A DNA stretch of 36,988 nt from NCBI GenBank assembly GCA_965603365.1, contig CBFDCR010000050.1, positions 1 to 36,988 of the forward strand. Reading direction: 5' to 3'. The stretch's first letter is position 1; each line of letters begins with the position of its first letter. Origin of the DNA: JAHELQ01 sp965603365. Lineage in GTDB: Bacteria; Acidobacteriota; Aminicenantia; UBA2199. The notes beneath the pieces were generated by a model. The model searched no databases and was not told the DNA's origin. It saw only the letters and a list, made by a program, of their open reading frames with translations. The translations under genes and the position numbers were made by a program. Positions 1 to 6,964 of the stretch are shown one piece after another.

Positions 1-168
1 ACTGAGTTTTGATATTTTTAGTATCCTTTCTTTGTGTTTAAAAATTTCAATCATAAGGAATTTTGGTACAAAAGTCTCAACGTCATCTCTCATAATAATA
101 TCAAGCGCCTTTGAGTCCTTTTTTAAGAGAGCGGAAAAAATAATATTTGTATCTACTACAAGCTTCAT
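1..168 (-). CDS. PIN-domain toxin (partial, runs off the left edge)
   Basis: The reading frame begins MKLVVDTNIIFSALLK, the classic opening of PIN-domain ribonucleases. The Asp in VDTN is the first acidic metal ligand of the active site. About 56 residues are visible and the C-terminal half, with the remaining acidic residues, lies outside the window. PIN toxins of the VapC type cleave RNA and are neutralised by a small partner encoded just upstream. Here the start codon directly follows the stop codon of the 42-residue upstream gene, so the two are translationally coupled. The family call is firm; substrate and exact subfamily cannot be read from this fragment. Confidence 0.8.
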   Translation of the reverse strand, partial: MKLVVDTNIIFSALLKKDSKALDIIMRDDVETFVPKFLMIEIFKHKERILKISKLS

Positions 169-297
169 TTAAGCCTTATCGAATTTGTTTTTATTCCTTT
201 CCCACCAATTTTCCATGATTTCTTCTGAAAGGACTCTAATGTCTTCGTCTTTTGCTGCGGATTTTTCAGCAATCTTTTTTATTTTCAAATAGTCCAT
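169..297 (-). CDS. Small antitoxin-like protein upstream of PIN toxin
   Basis: This 42-residue gene starts MDYLKIKKIAEKSA and ends ...NKNKFDKA. AGGAG four bases before the ATG supports the start. Its stop codon abuts the PIN toxin start with no gap. It is short, charged and helical in appearance (an acidic central stretch, then WWERNKNK), as expected for an antitoxin fragment that wraps its toxin. I see no DNA-binding fold, so autoregulation is not evident. The antitoxin role is inferred from position and coupling; I do not recognise the sequence family. Confidence 0.6.
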   Translation of the reverse strand: MDYLKIKKIAEKSAAKDEDIRVLSEEIMENWWERNKNKFDKA

Positions 298-326
298 GAA
301 TCTCCTGATGTATTGGTTGGTGTGGA

Positions 327-353
327 GGATTTGGGGACAGTCGCGAAAGAGCC
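327..353. repeat. Direct repeat left of yefM-yoeB
   Basis: A 27-bp stretch beginning GGATTTGGGGACAGT recurs at 1001-1027 with one mismatch (C or G after ACAGT). The two copies bracket the yefM-yoeB module. The GGATTTGGGGA core also occurs, inverted, in the 27-bp repeats around the toxin-antitoxin pair at 30679-31193. Confidence 0.75.
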
Positions 354-381
354 TTCACAACCGGACTTTTTTCGTTTGCGT

Positions 382-417
382 TTGTGCATTGAGAAGAAAT
401 ATGTTATACTTGTACAA
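382..417 (+). promoter_or_regulatory. yefM promoter and TTGTACAA operator
   Basis: TTGTGC (382-387), a 17-bp spacer and TATACT (405-410) form a sigma-70 type promoter. Overlapping its downstream edge is the palindrome TTGTACAA (410-417). YefM-YoeB operators characterised in enterobacteria have TGTACA cores, so this is the expected site for autorepression by the YefM-YoeB complex. Assignment is by motif and position. Confidence 0.65.
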
Positions 418-443
418 CTAATAAGACATGTGTGGAGGCTCAG

Positions 444-698
444 ATGAGAGTCGTTACTTTTAGCGAAGCCAGGAACAACATAAAATATGTCCTGAACCAG
501 GTTGTTGAAGATGCGGATTATACCGTCATAAAACGGCGGGATGCAAAAGATGTGGTGGTCATGTCTTTAGATACATTCAATAGCTACCTGGAGACCGTTC
601 ATCTTTTAAAGTCCCCCGCAAATGCCGAGCATCTATCAAAATCGATTGATCAGTATAGACACGGTCAGGTTCATAAACGTGAATTGATTAATGGGTAA
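444..698 (+). CDS. yefM: Antitoxin YefM (Phd/YefM family)
   Basis: This is an 84-residue antitoxin of the Phd/YefM family. It neutralises the YoeB endoribonuclease and represses its own operon. The N-terminal segment (VVTFSEARNNIKYVLNQVVEDADYTVIKRRDAKDVVVMS) matches the YefM fold that binds DNA as a dimer. The C-terminal part (HLLKSPANAEHLSKSIDQ) is the usual YoeB-binding tail. I choose the ATG at 444 rather than the in-frame GTG at 432, because TGGAGG at 433-438 would then sit five bases before the start. The stop overlaps the yoeB ATG by one base (TAATG). The module is flanked by short direct repeats, suggesting mobility. Confidence 0.93.
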   Translation: MRVVTFSEARNNIKYVLNQVVEDADYTVIKRRDAKDVVVMSLDTFNSYLETVHLLKSPANAEHLSKSIDQYRHGQVHKRELING

Positions 699-958
699 TG
701 AGTAAAAAGTTAGCCTGGACCGATGAAGCCTGGAAGGATTATATTTACTGGCAATCCCAGGATAAAAAAACTCTTAAGAGAATAAACAAACTGATCGAGG
801 CCGCCAAACGGCAGCCTTTTGCAGGAATAGGAAAACCGGAACCGCTAAGAGAGAGCCTTTCGGGTTTTTGGTCCCGCCGGATCGATGAAACCAACCGCCT
901 GGTTTATGCTGTAAATGACGAATTTTTGACAATCATCTCCTGCCGATATCATTATTAA
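698..958 (+). CDS. yoeB: Toxin YoeB (Txe/YoeB family mRNA interferase)
   Basis: This is an 86-residue RelE-fold endoribonuclease that cleaves mRNA in the ribosomal A site. Family hallmarks are present: LAWTDEAWKDYIYWQSQDKK at the N-terminus, the catalytic Glu in LRESLSG, the Arg-rich WSRRIDETNRLVY strand, and the C-terminal SCRYHY carrying the catalytic His and terminal Tyr. The length equals that of typical YoeB, and nothing suggests inactivation. It is translationally coupled to yefM. Confidence 0.95.
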   Translation: MSKKLAWTDEAWKDYIYWQSQDKKTLKRINKLIEAAKRQPFAGIGKPEPLRESLSGFWSRRIDETNRLVYAVNDEFLTIISCRYHY

Positions 959-1000
959 ACAAGGACTCTTTATCTATTTTTTTGATTCTTTCAAGGGGAA

Positions 1001-1027
1001 GGATTTGGGGACAGTGGCGAAAGAGCC
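1001..1027. repeat. Direct repeat right of yefM-yoeB
   Basis: Second copy of the 327-353 repeat, differing at one base. It begins about 40 bp after the yoeB stop, so the pair of repeats encloses roughly 650 bp containing only the toxin-antitoxin module. Confidence 0.75.
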
Positions 1028-1079
1028 TCCAATCCCTCCTGCTGACGTTGTGTCGGGGGGTGTTGTTATGGGGTCGTGA

Positions 1080-1535
1080 TCAGTGGTCGGCCAGTTCTAA
1101 GTTGTTTTCGGCCAGCCACTCCTGTATGCGCCTCTTCGTACACTCCTCCTGGAATGCGAACCACTGCTTCTCTGCGGCTGGATACTCCATCAGTACGTCT
1201 TTAAACCTTCTAAAGGGTCTTCGCCTGTCCAGGGCATCCCACAGTTGGGAACGCAGGCTCTCGTCTTTTACTTTAGTTTTGATGAATTCTTCCATATCCC
1301 TGAACGCATCGCTGGATTCTACAACCGGGATATAAATATATTTATCATCTTCACAATAACGCTGCTTATCCTCCTCTTCATAGATGGCGTTGCCCTCCTC
1401 GTCAAAGGAATCCGAAAACTCGCTGATGATGGCAATACCCCCGGTTTCCAGATTTAAATACTGCGAATGCTCGTCCGGATTCAGGTCAAAAGCCATCATC
1501 AAATCGTCCATGGTGGTATTAATTTTTCTCTTCAT
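1080..1535 (-). CDS. UPF0158 family protein
   Basis: This 151-residue cytoplasmic protein belongs to the uncharacterised UPF0158 family. Recognisable parts are the N-terminal DDLMMAFDLNPDEHSQYLNLETGGI, the central acidic segment leading to YIYIPVVESSDAFRDMEEFI, and the C-terminal DALDRRRPFRRFKDVLMEYP followed by WFAFQEECTKRRIQEWLAENN. A purine-rich GAAGGGA sits before the ATG. Function is unknown in the family. It is transcribed alone, away from yefM-yoeB. The last codons overlap a 15-bp sequence (1070-1084) that recurs at 4211-4225. Confidence 0.85.
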   Translation of the reverse strand: MKRKINTTMDDLMMAFDLNPDEHSQYLNLETGGIAIISEFSDSFDEEGNAIYEEEDKQRYCEDDKYIYIPVVESSDAFRDMEEFIKTKVKDESLRSQLWDALDRRRPFRRFKDVLMEYPAAEKQWFAFQEECTKRRIQEWLAENNLELADH

Positions 1536-1678
1536 TTTTATGCTCCCTTCGGTGATTGCCGGCGGCCGATGTCCATGACTCTTTTATATCATATTGCCTT
1601 TTGGGAATCAACATTCGGAATTAAGAATTCCAATCCCTGCTGTGCTGTAGATTAAAGAAAAACGGTTATTTAGCCTGG

Positions 1679-2419
1679 TTAAAAGCCTTTCTGGAGGGTT
1701 AGTTTGTCCTGTTTTTTATAACCGGCCGGGACTGCATAAATACCGGCAGGCGCCGGTTTTTCCGAGATCTCCTCTACTTCGGTGGTGATCCGCAGGGTAG
1801 CGCCCATCATGGTCATGGTCATTTCCGCCGCCACTTGATAACCCTCGATCTTCTTAAATTCGTTTAATACATCTTCACCAAAGGGCATGTTGACCGACGA
1901 GGCCTTCATCACGGTGGGAAGCATCTTTTCCATATAGCTTTTCCAGTCAAAAGGCACATCCTGGGTGGCCCAGGTTTTCATATTCATGGTCATGGGCATC
2001 ATGCCGGTCATATTCATCTCCATATCGTAGCCGGCACAATTCCACTGCCCGATCTTTTTGGTTTGACCGTTGGCTGTCACCTTTGCCGTCACCTTAAACA
2101 TGGCCATCATCTGGGCGATCTGCTCCGGCAGCAGTTTGGCCATGTCTAAGGGCAGTGGGGCTTCCACATAACTCTGGCTCTGGGGATAGATGATGTACAT
2201 GACCTGTTTGTTCAAATCGATGACCATATTTTGCCTGGAGGAAGAGGTGGCGAATGTATTATTGCCTATCCATTGTTCCGTAACCTCATCCTTTGCCGGC
2301 TGCGATTGGCCCATCATCTCAAAAGCGTCGGTATGGGTTTTGCTTTTGATGTACACATCTGCGCCCAGGCTGGCGGCAGAGAAGATGACCAGTGTTAAAA
2401 TTAAAGCTAATCGTTTCAT
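1679..2419 (-). CDS. Exported DUF4412 protein
   Basis: This 246-residue protein has a Sec signal peptide (MKRLALILTLVIFSAASLGA). The body fits the DUF4412 family, which has a LolA/LolB-like half-barrel appearance. It contains a beta-rich N-terminal half (DVYIKSKTHTDAF, EQWIGNNTFATSS, MVIDLNKQVMYII), a WNCAGYDMEMNMTGMMPMTMNMKTWAT core very rich in Met, and a C-terminal ITTEVEEISEKPAPAGIYAVPAGYKK. The Met clusters (MTGMMPMTMNM; MTMTMMGA) could bind a soft metal or lipid, but that is speculation. A good promoter lies at 2453-2481. It is probably periplasmic; its ligand is unknown. Confidence 0.75.
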   Translation of the reverse strand: MKRLALILTLVIFSAASLGADVYIKSKTHTDAFEMMGQSQPAKDEVTEQWIGNNTFATSSSRQNMVIDLNKQVMYIIYPQSQSYVEAPLPLDMAKLLPEQIAQMMAMFKVTAKVTANGQTKKIGQWNCAGYDMEMNMTGMMPMTMNMKTWATQDVPFDWKSYMEKMLPTVMKASSVNMPFGEDVLNEFKKIEGYQVAAEMTMTMMGATLRITTEVEEISEKPAPAGIYAVPAGYKKQDKLTLQKGF

Positions 2420-2452
2420 TCGTCCTCCTTAAGTTTGTCCTGGAATAGGACA

Positions 2453-2481
2453 ATAGTATACGTTTATGGTATTTTTGTCAA
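2453..2481 (-). promoter_or_regulatory. Promoter of the DUF4412 gene
   Basis: On the minus strand TTGACA (plus 2476-2481), a 17-bp spacer and TACTAT (plus 2453-2458) form a near-consensus sigma-70 promoter about 35 bases before the start codon. A small GTCCT/AGGAC inverted repeat (2437-2451) lies in the leader. Confidence 0.75.
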
Positions 2482-2509
2482 GCAGAAATAAGAAATATAC
2501 CGGCTTGCC

Positions 2510-2538
2510 TTGTCAAAACAGTCGAGGTGCTTTATAAT
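2510..2538 (+). promoter_or_regulatory. hutH promoter
   Basis: TTGTCA (2510-2515), 17 bp and TATAAT (2533-2538) form a strong sigma-70 promoter. Transcription would start near 2545, leaving a leader of about 14 nt. That rules out the TTG at 2547 as the likely start and favours the ATG at 2559. Confidence 0.8.
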
Positions 2539-2558
2539 CGGGTATATTGGAGATGACC

Positions 2559-4079
2559 ATGGTAACCATCGACGGCGAATCGTTAACCATTCAAGACGTT
2601 GTGGCGGTCAGTCGGAACCGGGAACCGATTCGACTGGCGGGTCAGGCTGTCGAAAAGATCGAGAAGTCCAGGGCGTTTGTAGAAACAATACTCGGGGAAA
2701 ACCGGACTGTTTACGGCATCAACACCGGCTTTGGCGAGTTGGCCAACACCTCTATCTCGGCGAAGGATGCGGCCGTGCTGCAGGAAAATCTGATCCGCAG
2801 CCATTCGGTGGGCGTGGGAGAACCCCTGCCGGAGGATATTGTCAGGGGAATGATTCTCCTGCGGGCCAATGCCCTGGCCAAGGGGTATTCGGGAGTAAGA
2901 AAGACATTGATCGATTTTTTAATTCAGTTATTAAACGGCAATATTTATCCCTATATTCCCTGCAAGGGTTCGGTGGGGGCCAGCGGCGATCTGGCCCCTT
3001 TGTCCCATCTGGCCCTGTTTATGATGGGAGAAGGCGAGGGATTTGTGGACGGCGTTCGCCAACCTGCAAAAGCGGTCCTGGAACAAAAGGGCCTGCGGTC
3101 GATAAGGCTTGGGGCCAAGGAAGGTCTGGCTTTGATCAACGGCACCCAGATGATGGCAGCCATTGGCTGTCTGGTGGTGTCCCGGGCCGGGGTGTTGTTA
3201 AAAAATGCCCAGATCGCCGGCAGTATGAGTCTCGAGGCCTTGAAAGGCACGGCGCGGGCCTTTGATGAAAAGGTGCATGCCCTTCGTCCTCACCCCGGCC
3301 AGGTAAGGATAGCCCAAAACTTGCGGCGCTTGATCGTGGGCAGTGAGATCATCGCCTCCCATAAAAATTGCGAGAAGGTCCAGGATGCCTATACGCTGCG
3401 CTGTATGCCGCAAGTTTTAGGCCCCATTGCCGATATCATTGAATATGCCAAAAAAGTATTGACGATTGAGATCAATGCCGCCACCGACAATCCCCTGATT
3501 TTTGCCGATGAAGGAGAAGTCATTTCCGGGGGCAATTTTCACGGCGAACCCCTGGCTTTTATCATGGATTATCTGGGCATTGCCCTATCGGAGATCGCCA
3601 ATATTTCCGAGCGTACCACCGACCGCCTGGTCAATCCCTATGTCAGCGGTTTACCCCCTTTCCTGGCCCAAAACAGCGGCCTCAATTCCGGCTTTATGAT
3701 TACTCAGTATACGGCTGCGGCATTGGTGTCGGAAAATAAGGTACTGGCCCATCCTGCCAGTGTGGATTCCATTCCCACCTCCGCCGGCCAGGAAGACCAT
3801 GTGAGCATGGGTTCCATTTCCGCCCGTAAGGCGGCCTCCATCATGCATAATGTGGAGTATGTATTGGCCATTGAGATGCTCTGTGCGGCTCAGGGAATCG
3901 ATTTTCACGATTATACTCCCGGCAGGGGAACCCGGGCAGCTCACCGGTTCATACGGCAGCATGTAGACTTCATGGAAAAGGACCGCATTTTATACCCGGA
4001 TATCGAAAAGGTACGCCAGATGGTGGTGGACGGTGCCATTGTAAAGGAAGTCGAAGGGGTGATCGGTAACCTCGAATAG
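2559..4079 (+). CDS. hutH: Histidine ammonia-lyase
   Basis: This 506-residue enzyme converts L-histidine to urocanate and ammonia, the first step of histidine degradation, in the cytoplasm. The Ala-Ser-Gly triad that cyclises to the MIO cofactor is in GSVGASGDLAPLSH (residues 141-143, against 142-144 in Pseudomonas HutH). The segment RSHSVGVG carries the Ser-His pair typical of histidine rather than phenylalanine or tyrosine lyases. The C-terminal ENKVLAHPASVDSIPTSAGQ followed by EDHVSMG is the HAL signature. GGAG at 2549-2552 is spaced six bases from the ATG at 2559. No hutU, hutI or hutG is adjacent, so the pathway is either dispersed or incomplete here. Confidence 0.94.
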   Translation: MVTIDGESLTIQDVVAVSRNREPIRLAGQAVEKIEKSRAFVETILGENRTVYGINTGFGELANTSISAKDAAVLQENLIRSHSVGVGEPLPEDIVRGMILLRANALAKGYSGVRKTLIDFLIQLLNGNIYPYIPCKGSVGASGDLAPLSHLALFMMGEGEGFVDGVRQPAKAVLEQKGLRSIRLGAKEGLALINGTQMMAAIGCLVVSRAGVLLKNAQIAGSMSLEALKGTARAFDEKVHALRPHPGQVRIAQNLRRLIVGSEIIASHKNCEKVQDAYTLRCMPQVLGPIADIIEYAKKVLTIEINAATDNPLIFADEGEVISGGNFHGEPLAFIMDYLGIALSEIANISERTTDRLVNPYVSGLPPFLAQNSGLNSGFMITQYTAAALVSENKVLAHPASVDSIPTSAGQEDHVSMGSISARKAASIMHNVEYVLAIEMLCAAQGIDFHDYTPGRGTRAAHRFIRQHVDFMEKDRILYPDIEKVRQMVVDGAIVKEVEGVIGNLE

Positions 4080-4085
4080 GCATAT

Positions 4086-4120
4086 AAAAAAAACCCGGAA
4101 GGCGGGGGGAGCCTTCCGGG
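4086..4120 (-). terminator. Hairpin terminator reading leftward toward hutH
   Basis: A perfect 10-bp stem (CCCGGAAGGC 4094-4103 with GCCTTCCGGG 4111-4120) has a 7-nt loop. The A-tract is on the left (4086-4093), so the U-tract follows the stem only for transcripts running right to left. In the hutH direction it is a hairpin without a U-tract. It may protect hutH from antisense transcription or serve as a weak 3' hairpin for hutH. Confidence 0.7.
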
Positions 4121-4130
4121 CTGTTGCAAG

Positions 4131-4350
4131 GGTGGTCGAACTCTTATCTATAGGTGGGTGGATTGAATATTTCTCTTTTATCTGTGTCTGCTGTTAATTG
4201 CTGCTTCCTCGGGGTCGTGATCAGTTTCAGTATCATCATGTATACTATATAGTATAATTTGGGTATTTTTTCAATCGTACTAAAGTTGTATTTTAGTATG
4301 ATTTTTTCCGCAAAATACATACAACTAAAGTTGCACTAAGGTGGTCGAAG
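4131..4350. promoter_or_regulatory. Palindrome-rich intergenic segment
   Basis: No gene is seen between 4121 and 4633. This part holds a 16-bp perfect palindrome TATACTATATAGTATA (4241-4256), the inverted repeat TACTAAA/TTTAGTA (4278-4284, 4292-4298) and CAACT-AA-AGTTG (4322-4333). ACTAAAGTTG occurs twice (4279-4288, 4324-4333). GGTGGTCGAA occurs at both ends (4131-4140, 4341-4350). These look like protein-binding sites or a small inserted repeat; the factor is unknown. Confidence 0.45.
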
Positions 4351-4450
4351 TTGTACGTTTGCTGATTTTACCCGGCTCTTCTCTCCTCTTAAAAGAACTT
4401 ATATCCTACATCCGGGGCATTCTCCCGTGGATGATGATATCCGGTAAGCT

Positions 4451-4478
4451 TTGCCTCCTTTATGTAATTTGATATAAT
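4451..4478 (+). promoter_or_regulatory. Possible promoter of the ECF sigma operon
   Basis: TTGCCT (4451-4456), 16 bp and TATAAT (4473-4478) precede the sigma-factor gene, giving a leader of about 150 nt. An ECF-type autoregulatory promoter was not identified. Confidence 0.45.
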
Positions 4479-4633
4479 CTTCGTGGGAATAAAAAATGGC
4501 GACAGGTGTACACAAAATCATCCTTTTGTACGGTTATGGGTATGAACGATAGCTCCGGCAGACTTTCGCTGCCTTGTGAAGGATTGCCAGAGTGGATCGA
4601 AGCGGTAATTGAGATTGATTGAAGGAGACGACG

Positions 4634-5182
4634 TTGCGGAGTAAAGATCGATCTTATGAACAGTTGATCGGGCCCATAGAGACCAGGATGATGCGCTCGA
4701 TTTGGCGGATTGTGCGGGACCCGCAGGAGGCGGAAGATACCTTACAGGAGGCCCTTATCGTCATATGGCGGCGATTGAGCCGTATCTGTCGTCACCCCAA
4801 TCCCCAGGCCCTCATCCTGAAAATATGTATCGATGCCGCTTACGATTCATTGAGAAGACGGAATCGTCATCATCGGTTTTTTGACCGGGAAGTGGCCCGC
4901 CAGTTGGGGGATCATGCCGACTCATCGGCAGAACACCCTGTAGAGGGAATAGTGCGCCGGGAGACGGAAGCAGAGGTATTGCAGGCCATTGCCCGGTTGC
5001 CCAGGAAACAGGCGGTGGCCGCGTTGATGAGGATTGTGCAGGACCAGCCTTATGATCAGATTGCCCGGGCCCTGGGCTGCCGAGAGGCAACGGTGAGGAT
5101 TCATGTGTCCAGGGCCCGGACCCGTTTGAGTCGATGGCTGGCCCATCTAAATCCCCGGTCATCGACGGAGGTATTGCCATGA
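4634..5182 (+). CDS. ECF-type RNA polymerase sigma factor
   Basis: This 182-residue sigma-70-family factor has only regions 2 and 4, as in the extracytoplasmic-function group. Region 2 covers about residues 10-60 (LIGPIETRMMRSIWRIVRDP then EDTLQEALIVIWRRL). Region 4 covers about 120-175 (ARLPRKQAVAALMRI, then YDQIARALGCREATVRIHVSRA, a helix-turn-helix). The TTG at 4634 is chosen because AAGGAG (4622-4627) lies six bases upstream; the in-frame TTG at 4619 has no such site. The stop overlaps the next gene's ATG (ATGA), so sigma factor and anti-sigma are coupled. It presumably directs this three-gene operon and other targets in response to an envelope signal. Confidence 0.9.
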   Translation: MRSKDRSYEQLIGPIETRMMRSIWRIVRDPQEAEDTLQEALIVIWRRLSRICRHPNPQALILKICIDAAYDSLRRRNRHHRFFDREVARQLGDHADSSAEHPVEGIVRRETEAEVLQAIARLPRKQAVAALMRIVQDQPYDQIARALGCREATVRIHVSRARTRLSRWLAHLNPRSSTEVLP

Positions 5183-5961
5183 AAATCAAGACAAATGGCC
5201 AGGAAAGGTGGGAAGAGCTTTTTAGGCGACTCCTGAAAGATGACCTTCCCCCTGAGGTCGAGACTGGCATGAAGCGGCAATTGGCTCAATTGCAGAGAAG
5301 GATGAGAGAACGGGAGCTTCAATCCCGGGTCAGGGAGGCCGGCTCAGGGCGGCGGGTATTGGCGCGAGCGGCCCTGGCCTTTACTTCCATTCTGATGGTT
5401 ATATGGGGCAGCCTGCTCCAGGTGACGGGCTCCCGGAGCGTGCTGGCTGAGTCTTTCTCGACTTTTAAGACCATGGTGTCGGTGGATGCCCGGGTGCGGC
5501 GGGTCGAGTCCATGGTGTGCAGGGTTCGGGTGGAAACGGAAGACCGGCAACTCTTTTTCTACACCGTCGAATGGTTCTCACCCGACCGCCTGCGGCTGGA
5601 TATGAGAAGGACGGATGGAACTGTTGTAAAGACCCTGGAGAGAAAGGGTGGGGCGGAAGTAAGGAGAATGGAACGACTCGAAGACCGCCAATGGCGGCCG
5701 ATTGTAGACCTGGTTTCGCCGCAGCGTTTAATAGAGCAGTGGGAAGGGAAATGGCAGCTCCTGCTGTATCGGAGAGAGGGAGCGTGTGAGTGGGCCACAT
5801 TTGCCCTTAACGATTCAGAGAACGCATCTCGTACAGAAATAACGGTAGATATGTGTACGCTGCTGCCGGTCTGTCTTAAGAAATTTTCACCGGTGCGCCT
5901 GGATGCCCGGTTTGACTGGGGTATGGTTCAACCGGCAGGGCCATCGATTTTCTTTCAATGA
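5179..5961 (+). CDS. Membrane anti-sigma factor with LolA/RseB-like outer domain
   Basis: This 260-residue protein has a charged cytoplasmic N-terminus of about 60 residues (ERWEELFRRLLKDDLPPEV, then a KRQLAQLQRRMRERELQSR helix), one membrane span (about 61-82) and a periplasmic domain. The periplasmic part (FKTMVSVDARVRRVESMVCR, FYTVEWFSPDRLRLDMRRTD, EMERLEDRQW-like strands, YLL-like C-term) resembles the LolA/RseB lipoprotein-sensing half-barrel. Thus anti-sigma and sensor appear fused in one chain, whereas RseA and RseB are separate. The zinc-binding HxxxCxxC motif of ZAS anti-sigmas is absent. GGAGG at 5166-5170 supports the ATG at 5179. The anti-sigma role is inferred from coupling and topology. 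Confidence 0.7.
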   Translation: MKIKTNGQERWEELFRRLLKDDLPPEVETGMKRQLAQLQRRMRERELQSRVREAGSGRRVLARAALAFTSILMVIWGSLLQVTGSRSVLAESFSTFKTMVSVDARVRRVESMVCRVRVETEDRQLFFYTVEWFSPDRLRLDMRRTDGTVVKTLERKGGAEVRRMERLEDRQWRPIVDLVSPQRLIEQWEGKWQLLLYRREGACEWATFALNDSENASRTEITVDMCTLLPVCLKKFSPVRLDARFDWGMVQPAGPSIFFQ

Positions 5962-5973
5962 GGAGGATATCAA

Positions 5974-6954
5974 ATGAAAAAATTGATGTTTGTGGGAAAG
6001 ATAGTTTTGTTAATTGTACTCGTGTTGGTTGGCGTTTGGTCCGGGAAGTTTACCGGCCTCATGCACGGTGCCGGTTTGGCTTTTGTATTACTGGGAGGGT
6101 TGGCCATGGCTCTTATGGGCTTTTCTCTACCCGAAATCGGCACGGCCTTCAGGCATGCAGCCGGCGGTGCGGGCCAGGGGGAGGCCCTGTCAGGATCGGC
6201 CTATTTCTGGGAGGCGGCCGCCCGGAATTTTTTGCTGTGTGGGGTATTGGGAACCATGGCCCATTTTATCGTCTTGATGGGGCATATTCCCGGCATCGGG
6301 GGTTTTTTTTCCGGTCTGGCGCAATGCTTCCTCTCCACCCTCTATGGGGTGATATTGGCTGTAATCTGCTGTGTCCCCTCCTTGACCTTAAGAAAGAGAG
6401 TATACGAAGAGCTGCCGCCGGAGTCGGCACCCGAAAATGCGAAAACAAGCAGATTTGCCGGGCTCCCTGGCTTTCGCTTTGAACACGTCATCGGTTATGC
6501 TCTCTTTGTGGCAATTATGGCCTGGATATTGATGGCACCGGGGACGTTGAAGATGTTTAGCCATTGGTCGGCCCTATTGGTGGTGGTCGGCGGATCTGTC
6601 ATATTGGTGATGCTTTTAGGCGATGTGATGGGCGGCCGCGCCGTGACCTTGAGCTTTGCCTTTACCGGATTCATCGGTGCCTTGATGGGGTTGATACAGT
6701 TTTTGCACAGTTTAACTGGCGGCAGTATCCAGGCAGTGGCGTCGGCTATCAGCTTTTCGGTATTGTCCTGTTATGTGACCCTGGTGGGGATTATGTTTAT
6801 CGGCCTGCCCCTGGAGGATCGGGCTGTCAGGTCTGGAAAGAACCACAAGAGTATGACCTTCAGCCGTATTGTCTGGTACGGGTTCCCTTTGGTGGCCTTG
6901 ATATTTTTAGTCTTTGCCGTGGTGATGATCCTTACACCGATCTCCCGCAAATGA
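5974..6954 (+). CDS. Membrane protein with two MotA/TolQ-like halves
   Basis: This 326-residue inner-membrane protein has about eight hydrophobic spans and follows the anti-sigma gene by 12 bp with an AGGAGG site. The first half (about residues 31-145) resembles MotA. It has a GGLAMALMGFSLPEIGTAFR segment, then a NFLLCGVLGTMAHFI span and FLSTLYGVILAVICCVPSLT ending in KKR-like basic residues. The second half (about 195-290) repeats the order: LLVVVGGSVILVMLLGD, FTGFIGALMGLIQFLHSL, then SFSVLSCYVTLVGIMFIGLP. In MotA/TolQ/ExbB proteins these helices line an ion channel. No MotB/TolR/ExbD partner is adjacent. It may be the target or signal source for the sigma/anti-sigma pair. Confidence 0.6.
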   Translation: MKKLMFVGKIVLLIVLVLVGVWSGKFTGLMHGAGLAFVLLGGLAMALMGFSLPEIGTAFRHAAGGAGQGEALSGSAYFWEAAARNFLLCGVLGTMAHFIVLMGHIPGIGGFFSGLAQCFLSTLYGVILAVICCVPSLTLRKRVYEELPPESAPENAKTSRFAGLPGFRFEHVIGYALFVAIMAWILMAPGTLKMFSHWSALLVVVGGSVILVMLLGDVMGGRAVTLSFAFTGFIGALMGLIQFLHSLTGGSIQAVASAISFSVLSCYVTLVGIMFIGLPLEDRAVRSGKNHKSMTFSRIVWYGFPLVALIFLVFAVVMILTPISRK

Positions 6955-6964
6955 CGTCTTCTGT

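Noticed and set aside
2583..3962. Several long antisense frames inside hutH
   Set aside because: Shadows of a GC-rich coding gene; none resembles a protein family.
1070..4225. 15-bp match GGGGTCGTGATCAGT at 1070-1084 and 4211-4225
   Set aside because: Too short, and no flanking similarity to call a repeat element.
4496..4552. Possible 18-codon leader peptide before the ECF sigma gene
   Set aside because: Weak ribosome site and no attenuator-like structure or codon bias; probably chance.
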